This document shows, piece by piece, positions 11,132 to 20,500 of a DNA stretch of 30,656 nt. Source of the stretch: Folioceros fuciformis (Eukaryota; Anthocerotophyta; Anthocerotopsida; Anthocerotales). Every line of letters starts with the position of its first letter. Positions within the stretch are counted from its first letter, which is position 1. The stretch covers positions 1 to 30,656 of the forward strand of contig JBNGIO010004612.1 of the NCBI GenBank assembly GCA_049999805.1, read 5' to 3'. Made by a program: the position numbers and the translations under genes. The notes beneath the pieces are model-generated. The model ran no database searches, had not been told where the DNA came from, and worked only from the letters and a program-made list of their open reading frames with translations.

Positions 11132-12630
11132 ACGGGAAACCAGCCAGGAAGCTGGCTCACAGAGACGTTGAGAGTAAGGATTCTCCCTGGACGATGCTCC
11201 CGACTACGCGTGATGGTAGAGTTTCGTAAGTGTAACACGCTCTGAAGTGAGGACCTGCGTGGGCCAGCAGCTGAGGAGTCGGAGAGCATGCGGGACAGTT
11301 CAGCAGTTCCCGGGGACAGGGGTGGCCGCGAGATTATCGAGAACGATGGCCTTTACACCTTCTCTGCCAAGGAATTGCTGAGGGCCACCGACAACTACAG
11401 CGAGGGCAACCTGCTAGGGGAGGGCAGCGCTGGGAGAGTGTTTCGAGGAGTCCTTCCGAGTGGCCAGTTGGTGGCAGTGAAGAAGATCGACAAGGAAAAG
11501 CAGCGGGACACATTCAAGAAGGAAGTGGACAATCTGTCAAAAGTGAGGCACAAGAACCTGTGCACCCTGCTGGGCCTCTGCCAAGCGGGGGATGAACATC
11601 TTCTCGTCTACGAATACTGCTCGAAGGGAAACCTCTCGGAGCTCCTGTTCGGTAAGCAAACTGTGCAGGCTCTCCATGGCAGTCTAGCCTAGCCTGCTGT
11701 ACAGCTTGAGCAGATGTGAAGATGCCATGCGTTGAGCTTGTAGCAGGTAGTGGACCGCCCCTCACCTGGGAGCAGAGGATTCACATCGCTGTGGGCACCG
11801 CGAGAGGCATCTGGTTCTTGCACTTGTATCCTGGAGGCTACATCGTGCACAGGGACATTAAGGTCAGGTTTTTAATTGTCAGCCGAAAAAACGGACAGTT
11901 CACCACTGCTTGCTTGAAGCAACGTCTACTGCGAGGTTATGAAAGCTGTTATGTGAAATGGTCCCTTGCAATATGTGTTGCCTGCAGCCCACCAACATCC
12001 TGCTGAACGAGAACATGGTGCCCAAAGTATCAGACTTCGGATTGTCACGCTTCATAGCCATAGACGAATCCAGCGTCTTCACGGCAGTGAGGGGCACCAC
12101 GGGCTACATGGATCCCGAGTACTACAACGGAGGCACCCTCACCTTCGCCAGCGACGTCTACAGCTTGGGGGTCGTACTCCTGCAGCTAATCTCGGGCAGG
12201 AGACCCATGTACAACTTCGGACTGGAAGGCCAGTATCGCTTCTCCCTTGTCAAAGCGGTGAGTCCTAGCAGCATTCCTCTTCCTCCCCCTCCCATGCTCT
12301 AATTACAAATGCAATGCCGCTGAAACGCGTTTCATCAACTGCTGGTTGCAACTGTAGGGGGCGCACGCGCTGGCGGAAGACAACTTGGACGCTCTGGTGG
12401 ACCCTAAGGTCAAGGGCGTCTACGCAGTGCAGGCCTACCAGAAAATGCTGGAAACCGCGGTGGCTTGCACCCAGGCTCACAGCCATGATCGCCCAACGAT
12501 GAACGAAGTGCTGCAAGCACTGGAGGAAGCTTGGGAGCTGGCCAAGGAAAGCTCGCCTCTGCGGCCCCCACAGCCCGACACGTCTGCCTTGGTTGTCTCT
12601 TCAACTTCAACTCCCATTTCTCCGAGGTGA
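9995..12630 (+). CDS. SPARK-domain receptor-like protein kinase
   Basis: Model exons: 9995-10145, 10268-10837, 11006-11085, 11252-11651, 11747-11862, 11988-12257, 12358-12630, giving 619 aa. Residues 1-40 form a signal peptide (hydrophobic core VSVALVWLCVIYVLAG). The ectodomain has 13 cysteines, including KCCLEAL and CSTCHDTF, and N-glycosylation sequons at NFS and NRT. This is the Cys-rich SPARK pattern found in RKF3-like and arbuscular receptor-like kinases. One transmembrane segment (FVLVIVIILTVISTA) follows. The kinase domain is complete and should be active: GEGSAGRVF loop, VAVKKID lysine, HRDIK (RD type), PTNILL, SDFGLSR and GYMDPEYY. It probably signals at the plasma membrane with Ser/Thr specificity. 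Junctions around the transmembrane exon are uncertain: the acceptor at 11006 was picked by phase, and the donor would be the GT that opens the 44-T tract. The other kinase exons are secure. The ligand is unknown. Confidence 0.88.
11087..11130. repeat. Homopolymer of 44 T
   Basis: Forty-four consecutive T directly follow the transmembrane-coding exon of the SPARK receptor gene. If read through, they encode a run of Phe in frame. If intronic, the splice donor is the GT that begins the tract. Read on the minus strand it is a poly(A) run, so it could be the tail of a small retroposed insert covering roughly 11131-11250. Confidence 0.95.
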
Positions 12631-12837
12631 TAAAGGTCCCAAACATGAGACGGGGCCAAACGGCCCCAAACAGAGCTGTACGGAATTCCTGTTTCCTGTT
12701 ACCTGCTCCCGACAGGCCGTTGTGGATCTTTCTTCGCCTTCAACGAACTACATGCATTTGCTTCTGTAGCTAAGAATGTCTGGATAAACCCTAGACAAAG
12801 CATTGTAAGCTAGCGTGACTTTGCGGCCAGAGCGAGG
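12631..12837. other. Short spacer between two receptor kinase genes
   Basis: Only 207 bp separate the TGA of the SPARK receptor from the ATG of the LRR receptor. This must hold the 3' UTR and terminator of the first gene and the promoter and leader of the second. No distinct promoter motif was identified. Confidence 0.6.
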
Positions 12838-15598
12838 ATGTGTTGCGTTTCCGCGCTCCTCCGATTTCAATTCGTGGCATGGCTCCTGCTCGCCGCCGGC
12901 AGCCTGCAGGTGTTTCTCGCGACGGGGCTGGTGAATGAGGAAGGGATGGTGCTGCTCTCATTCCGGCAGCATATTGTGCAGGATCCGCTTAATGTACTTG
13001 GTAATTGGAGAATCAACGATTCCGATCCTTGTCGGTGGATTGGAGTGGTTTGTAACGCTCGTTTCGAAGTCACCGAGATTTTACTCAACGGCACGCAGTT
13101 GGGGGGAAGCATCCCCAGTAACATCAGTGCGCTGGCACATCTCCTTGTTCTCAATCTGGCTGACAATAATTTCTCGGGCTGGATTCCGGCGGGGTTGGGA
13201 GACCTCTCTGCACTGAAGAGTTTGAGTTTGCGCGGCAACTCCCTTACGGGAAAGATTCCAGCTCAGCTCCATCGCCTCAGCCGGTTGGAAACGTTGGAAT
13301 TATCTCACAATATCCTTACGGGGCCGTTGCCCGGTGCGAAGATGTGGTCCAATTGCAGCGAGCTGCGGCATGTCGACTTGTCCGTCAATCGCCTGGGGCA
13401 GGCGATCCCTAGCAGCATCGGCCACCTGAAGCGGCTGGAGGTCTTGCATCTGGGAAACAATCTCCTACGAGGTTCTATTCCCGATGAGATAGGCGACTGC
13501 AGATACCTGCAGTCGCTTAACTTAAGCAACAATAGGCTGGAAGGAAGGCTTCCAGCAACCATGGCGTCTTTGGCAAACTTGGAAGTGTTGGATGTCAGTG
13601 CAAATCGCTTGTCTGGCAGTCTGTTGTCAGAAATTATTTTCCAATCCAGCATGCTGTATGTCAACCTCTCCCTGAACTCGTTCTCCGGAGGGCTCCCAAC
13701 CATTCCTTATGAAACTTGCTCGAAGATTCGTATTTATGATCTCTCGACCAACAAAATCACTGGTGTCATTCCTCCAGATTTTGGTCTGTGCACTGCAGGG
13801 GGAAGTGCTGAGAGGCCCCCAGTACAACAAATGTATGTATAGAGAGTTTGTTTCTTCATGTCTGGTCCAGCAGTAACTCAGGTGGATGATCTTGTTGCAG
13901 ATTATTCTTGAGAACCCTCGGTCCTGACTTGTGGAAGGTTGTTGATCTTGCAGTGATTTTTCCAACAACTTCTTGACGGGAGGCTGGCCATCCTTGGGCA
14001 CAATTATTTCCCTACAGAGACTGGACCTAAGTCGCAACAATCTCGGTGGTATGCTACCTGAGATCATCTCACGCTGGGACAAGCTGACGATTCTGGATCT
14101 CTCCCAGAATAACTTCGACGGGAGGATTCCAGACGTATGGAATAATTTGGCGCACTTGGTATCTTTCAACGTATCCTGCAACGCGCTTTCAGGGCCTATA
14201 CCAAGAGGTGCGGCTTTCAGCGCATTCGGATCCTTGTCGTTTCTGGAGAACCCGGGGCTCTGTGGTGCTCCAGTCTCGGCCTTGTGTGACATAGTGGCAG
14301 AGCCGGTCTCCTCCCCTCCCGTCCCAGCGGTGGCAAAAAAGTTCTCCCCCGCTGTAATGGCTATGATTGGCACGTTTTGTGTCATCTGTCTTGGTTTGTG
14401 TGTGAAACTGGTCGGGCGACTTCCTTGTCGAATCGAAAGAAGGCCGACGAGAACAGAGCTGCGGGTTTATGCATCAAGACCCGCAACACTTGCGGACACC
14501 CCTTCAGTTGTGGGGAAACTGGTCATGTTTGGCAAGCATACCATCCACAACTTTGAAGGTGACGGGGTGTTCGGAACCCAAGTCGAGAACCTTGCTCCCA
14601 CGGTGAGAGTTATCGGGCACGGTCCTTTAGGAACAGTTTACAAAGCCAGATTCCAGACAGGTGAGGATCTTGCAGTGAAGGAGCTTTCCAACATAATGAG
14701 AAGGAGGATGAGGCACGACTTCGAGAGGGAAATGGAGAGGTTAGGCACTCTGAAGCATCCTAATCTGGTCAAGTTACGAGGCTACTACTGGTCAGATTGT
14801 ATGCAGCTTATTCTGTCCGACTACATCCCTAATGGCAGTCTTCACCATAACCTGCACGAAAGTGGAGACAAATCTTATCTGACTTGGGCCAGAAGGTACG
14901 ACATAGCCCTGAATACTGTCAGAGCCCTTGAGTTTCTACACTACGGCTGCAATCCTCCCATTTTGCACTGTCGTGTGAAATCCACCAATATCCTGCTCAG
15001 CGAACACTTTGATCCGCTCCTCTCCGACTACGGGCTGACGAAGTTCTTGTCGTTTACGCATCCTCTCCCCAATCGAAAGGTTCCGTCTGCCCTAGGTTAC
15101 ATTGCTCCTGAGCTGCTAAGTTCCGAGAGGATGTTTCCAACCGAGAAATGTGACGTCTACAGCTTTGGAGTTGTACTCATGGAGCTTATCACCGGCCGAG
15201 CAGTTGTGAATGAGGAATCGGAGGAGGCGGTTACTGTGTGTGATTACGTGAGAAATGCTACGGAGCAGGGCAGGATTGTGCAATGTGTAGACGATGGCCT
15301 TGTCTTGCATGAAGATAAAAACGAGATCCTGAGCGCTCTCAAGGTGGCTCTGGTTTGTACGGCACCCAAACCATCGGACAGACCCAGAATGGCAGAAGTG
15401 GCGAGAATGGTGGAAGCAATCAGGTCCACTCCAACTCCCGCGCCTCAACTAGCGCCTCGGCCATCGGCTATGGAAGTGGTTCAGTTTCTGGAAGGAGTGA
15501 ATCGACACGCAACTCCCGCACCGTCCCAATCGGGCGGGGTTAGCAGCCTGAACACACCTAATCAGACTGGGTGGAAGTTGGTCGCTGTGGGAAGGTAG
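12838..15598 (+). CDS. LRR receptor-like kinase, At1g12460/At1g62950 type, probable pseudokinase
   Basis: Exon 1 is 12838-13832 and exon 2 is 13954-15598, with a 121-bp GT-AG intron in phase 2, for 879 aa. A signal peptide (core FVAWLLLAAGSLQVFLATG) is followed by an LRR N-cap with DPCRWIGVVC. About a dozen plant-type LRRs follow (for example LSLRGNSLTGKIPAQL and LDLSRNNLGGMLPE), then NPGLCGAPVSALC and a transmembrane segment near 14350-14420 (AVMAMIGTFCVICLGLCV). The kinase domain has a GxGxxGxV-like loop (GHGPLGTVY) and the AVKEL lysine. The catalytic loop reads HCRVKSTNILL, so the usual HRD aspartate is Arg, and DFG is DYG. The Arabidopsis homologues also lack the Asp as I recall, so loss of catalysis is a family trait. 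The C-terminal tail is Pro/Ala-rich. The ATG at 12838 opens the signal peptide and nothing upstream is in frame. Likely a plasma-membrane co-receptor or scaffold. Confidence 0.94.
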
Positions 15599-15670
15599 TG
15601 ATAGGATTGCGTATCTGCAACCACAACGACGTTGGACAGGACTTAAAAAGCGACGCGGCCAGATATTCTG

Positions 15671-15736
15671 TGGGGCCTGGGGCCTGAGCCTGGGCCTGGG
15701 CCCGGAGCCCGGGGCCCGGGGCCCGGGGCCCGGTCT
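15671..15736. repeat. GC-rich block of GGGCCT/GGGCCC units
   Basis: Tandem, partly palindromic copies of GGGCCT passing into GGGGCCC and GGGCCCGG. Each GGGCCC is its own reverse complement, so the block could form hairpins. The core TGGGCC equals the plant site II element bound by TCP factors, but distance from CSI1 (1.8 kb) makes a promoter role speculative. Confidence 0.8.
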
Positions 15737-17404
15737 AGGGTTGTGCAGCGTGGCTGCTGATGTGTGTGGCTGGGTCATCATCACCGACCGACACTCTTTG
15801 TACTTTCTTATTACCGCCCGTGAAAGGCAGGCCTGGGCCCTCCCACAAACTTCAGCATTTCTGTCCGTTGGAGGCCCGGGCCCAAGGCCAGCTTGTCCCC
15901 GCCGGTCCCACAAGCTGATTGGCCGTTGCGCTCCGTTCCGTCGGCCCACCCCACTGTCTCTGCCGCTAAACGGCAGACCTGTTGATTCTACTTACTGTCT
16001 TCCCTTATTACACTACGTATAGAGCCTCTTCCACCCAGAGGGGGTTAGATTTGCATTATAGATCTATTATATATTTTACGGGAGTATACATAGTAAAGAT
16101 GATAGTAATGATCACATATATGTGTATATAGTTTTACCCTAAAAAATCTTCCTGCATATCATGAACTTCCAATGCGCGCGTTAACTCCATGATCAATATT
16201 GAAACTCATGTTGGATGAAATGAAAAATGAACAAGAAGGATGGACTACTAGGGTAGGGTATTGTACTTGTAGTAGTTGAAAGCCGGAACTAAAACACCTC
16301 GTACGTATGCATCCATAATGGAAAGTATGTACCCAATAAAGAGCTGTTGATAATTGCCCACTGTCTTCCCACGTACAGACAACGATGTGTAACCATTTCA
16401 TTGATTTGCTAGTTACGTCATTGATGTGGTAGTTATGACGATCGTGAGGATTTTCTTATCTTAACCGAACAAAACTGAACGGAACGGAACTGAACAGATC
16501 GTGTACAAGGTTACTATACTCCTTCGATCGCAATCAAACACTTGGATCGCAATCAATGTAGAACGGGTGAAACCATGGAGTGAGGCACATACTATAGTGC
16601 AATGATTGTCATGGATCGTGAGTGAATCTCGCAAAGTGGCACGGATGGTACCAGAAAGACAAGATATAGAATATCAAGTTGGATGGTTTTATCCAGAATT
16701 GAAATTTAAATTTTTATTACGAAAGAAAAGTGCTTAGAGGTGTAAGTAAGAAGAAGGGTGCGGATGAAATGAAACCAGTGTGTGTAAGTAGTGGAATGTG
16801 GAAGGGAGTAGTTGTTCCGGCCCGAAATGGGTCGGCCAAAACACTTCACCTGGACACACAAGAAGGGTAGGCGGGTAGCGGAGAAGTGGGCGTGCCATGT
16901 GCAGTGTGTAGAGGACAGTTTACCTTTTGGGGTAGAGAGAGAGATACTGAATTTGTGTATTTACATGGGGTGGATGGATGAACTTGGGCAAGTCACATGG
17001 GGCGGGAAAAAATAAAGGTACTGTACATGTGTATGTGTTGCCCAGCTCGGTCCAGGCAAACCGTAGCACATGCTGCTCTGTCTGACGGTCTTGTCAGAAG
17101 CGCAAACCCAGGCAGTGGGAGGCTAGAAGCGGCCAGTAGTGCCACACTCATGCTCTTTGCTTTGCTCGACGTGCCCAGCCCATCAGTCGCCTCTCATCGC
17201 CTGCGCCCGACTTCTGGTCCCTGTGAGAAGAGTCATCCTGCTTCTCCTTCTCCTGCTGCGTCCGCTTCTTCTCACCAACCTGCCCTGCCCTGCCCTGCTC
17301 TGCGCTGCCCTTCCCGATTCCCCATGTCCGCTTTGCTCGGAGCAGAGCAGAGCAGAGCAGTCAGTCGCTGACCTGCTGCTGCGTTCGCACCGGCTTCTGC
17401 TCTT

Positions 17405-17427
17405 GCTGCTGCTGCTGCTGCTGCTGC
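17405..17427 (+). repeat. CTG trinucleotide repeat in the CSI1 leader region
   Basis: About eight GCT/CTG units within a CT-rich stretch just upstream of the proposed CSI1 start. It is a simple sequence repeat, likely transcribed in the 5' UTR. Confidence 0.8.
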
Positions 17428-17509
17428 GCCCGCTCTTCCCGCTGCTAACTCTGATCTCTGCGCTCCCGCAACCCTGGCAGCCACTCTGATCGGCAATGAC
17501 GGCCTGGGC

Positions 17510-20500
17510 ATGGCGGACGCCTACGGGCATTCGCCCATCTCCAGATCGCCTCACACGGTACTCACTCTCCCTTGCCTTGCCTTTTCTTTGTCTCTGCCTC
17601 TTCCTCTGCATTCGTTGCCGCGGCGCCTGCCGCTGTCCGCTACCTGCTGGCCGCTGCCTGTCCGTTGTGGAGGTTGCGGGCCTGGGCCTGGGCCTGCGGA
17701 TGGTTTGGTTTTTGGAACGGCCGGGTCTCTCCTCGCCTCGCTTGGGATCGTGTCTGAATCTGCTGCTGCTCCTTCTCCTGTTGCATGCACCCTGGGTTTC
17801 CTCATCCCCCCCCCACCCCTCCCCCACCCCCCGCATTGCCAGCTGTCCCTGCTCTGTGCCGTGTGGGTGGCAGCAACTGCTAACATCTTCTCCTTCCGAC
17901 CATGACTCTTCTGGTGCCAGATGATGGCTGAGGACCAGGGCTTGCGCTCGCCAGCCCACATTTCAAGGCCTCCCATGGGGGCAGAGCCCAGGACTCCCCG
18001 TTCCACGTCCGGCGCTGTTCGAGCGAGGTGCGCGTCTGATCACTCTTTCTTTGTCAGTGCAGTGCAGTGCATCGCGGTGCGCTGCGGTGTGTGGTTTCCT
18101 TGACCGGAGCGTCTTGGTCGGTTTTTTGCAGGGAGTGGAACGGAATGGAGGATCCTGATGGCATGCTCAGCAATGTAGCACACTGTATCGAGCAGCTGCG
18201 ATCTCACTACCTCAGCCCTCAGGACAAGGAGCGGGTATCCAAGCAGTTGCTGGAGCTCGCGGATACCAATGAGGACCACAGGATGGCTGTGGGCACGCAT
18301 GCCCAGGCCATCCCCGCTTTGGTGGCCTTGCTCAGGTCCGGGAATGTTGCTTCCAAGATCAACGCGGCAGCTACCCTCGGGGTGCTCTGCAAGTCGGAGG
18401 ATCTCAGGGTCAAGGTTCTTCTCGGAGGATGCGTGCCTCTCTTCTTGGCTCTCCTCAAGTCTACCTCGCCGGAAGCTCAGCTGGCTGCTGCCAACGCTAT
18501 CTTCGCCGTTTCTCAGGTCGGGGTCAGGGATTATGTCGGAGCCAAGATCTTCGCCACAGAAGGGGTTGTCACCAGCCTATGGGAGCAGTTGCAGGCCAAA
18601 TTCAAGCGTGGGAAGCTGGTTGATGGCTTGCTCACTGGCGCTCTGAGGAATCTGTGCAATACTACCGAAGGTTTCTGGCCAGCAACTTTAGAGGCCCATG
18701 GTTTCCAAGTGCTGGTTGGGCTGCTTACCACAGGAAGTCCACTTGCTCAGACCAACGCTTCTTCCCTTATGGCCAGTCTGCTCACTGCCTCAAACGAAGA
18801 CCAAGTCCGGGACGTGGGCTCTGCAGCTATCGAGCCTCTGCTTAAGCTCGTTGCCCCCGGCAATGAGATCTCAGTTCGAGCTGAGGCAGCTGGGGCTCTC
18901 AAGGCCCTTTCGTCCACGCTTCCCGAGGCCAAGCAAATGATCTCACAAGCTGGCGGGGTTTCTATTCTCATCAGTGCCACCGTTGCTCCTTCTAAAGAGT
19001 TCATGCAAGGAGAGTTCGCCCAAGCACTGCAGGAGAATGCCATGGGTGCACTTGCCAACATTCTGGGTGGCATGCCAGCAGTCATTCTCAGCCTCGGCAG
19101 GAGCATCCAGTCTAGCAGGTCAAAGACAGAGGTTGCGGATATGATTGGGGCGCTTGCTAATGCGCTCATGGTCCTGGATGGCCGCCTTGAGTCTTCCTCA
19201 CCTGTCAATGCTCTTCTCATCGAGCAAGCCTTGGTGAGGCAACTGCAACCTTACACCATGGAGCTCAAGCAGGAGCGAGCTATCGAAGCTCTAGCCAGCC
19301 TGTATGGTAATGTCTTCCTTGCTCAGGAGCTGGAGCATGCTGAAGCCAAGAAGATGCTCGTAGGGTTGATCACGATGGCAAACGAGGCCCAGGAGGAGCT
19401 TATGAAGTCTCTCACCACCATCTGCAGTGGGGAGTCTGATTTGTGGGAGGCCTTGAAGGGGCGTGAAGGGGTTCAGCTGTTGATATCGTTGTTGGGTCTC
19501 TCATCTGAACAACAGCAAGAATATGCGGCTGCTTTGCTTTCCATTTTATCGCAGGAGGTGGATGAGAGCAAGTGGGCCATCACTGCAGCTGGTGGCATCC
19601 CTCCTCTCGTGCAACTGTTGGAGACTGGCTCAGCAAAAGCCAAAGAAGACTCTGCCATTGTGCTCGGGAACCTATGTAGCCACAATGAGGATATTCGAGC
19701 GTGTGTAGAAACAGCGGAAGCAGTGCCAGCTCTTCTGTGGCTCTTGAAGAATGCTGGTTTGAAAGGGCAGGAAATTGCGGCGAAAGCTTTGACTCAGCTG
19801 GTGCGGGACTCTGATGCAAGCACAGTGAGTCAGCTGACGGCCCTGCTTACTGGGGACTTGCCAGAGTCAAAGGTGAATGTCTTACACGTTGTTGGATACC
19901 TGTTAAATGTGTCTGCTCAAGAGGAGATCGTGCGGGAGGGTGCTGCAGAGAACGAAGCTCTGCAGACAGTAACACAGTTACTCACGAGTCCCAATCATGA
20001 GTCCAAGGCTGGAGCTGCATCCGTTCTTGCTGCTCTGTTCAATGCAAAGCAAGAACTGCGGGAAAGTACAGCGGTGATCCAGTGCATTGACCCTCTTACT
20101 GATGCACTCTTGTCAGGAAGTGAAGAGAGTGCCACTGAAGCTGCACGTGCTCTGGCTGCTCTTTTTCGCTCCATTCTTCAAAACAAGAAGGTCGCAGGTC
20201 CTGCCAGGAATGCTGTTCTCCCTTTGATCTCACTGGCAAGGTCCAGCAGTGCCTCAGCTGCTGAAGTTGCATGCATGGCCATGGCAAACCTGCTGCTGGA
20301 CCCTGACATTGCTGAAGAAGCCCCTGCAGAAGAAATTATAGGACCATTGACGAGAGTTCTACGGGAAGGCTCACCAGAAGGCAAAGAGCACGCAGGGGGA
20401 GCTCTTGCTTGCTTGTTGCGGACTCGGCCTGTTGATGATGCCTTAGCTGAAAGAATTCACCAATCTGGTACAGTGCTTGCGCTGGTGGCTTTACTGGAGT

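Larger units (their letters stand above)
15599..17509. other. Intergenic region upstream of CSI1
   Basis: About 1.9 kb follows the LRR receptor gene. It begins with a GC-rich palindromic block, continues with an AT-rich stretch (about 16030-16800) without a convincing ORF, and ends in a CT-rich and CTG-rich region (about 17230-17490) that is probably the CSI1 leader. Short ORFs are low-complexity or lack motifs. No transposon termini, tRNA or known miRNA sequence was recognised. Confidence 0.6.

Noticed and set aside
17183-17959. Minus-strand ORF of 258 codons upstream of CSI1
   Set aside because: It is low-complexity (Arg/Gly/Ser-rich) and arises from the CT-rich leader and first intron of the CSI1-like gene.
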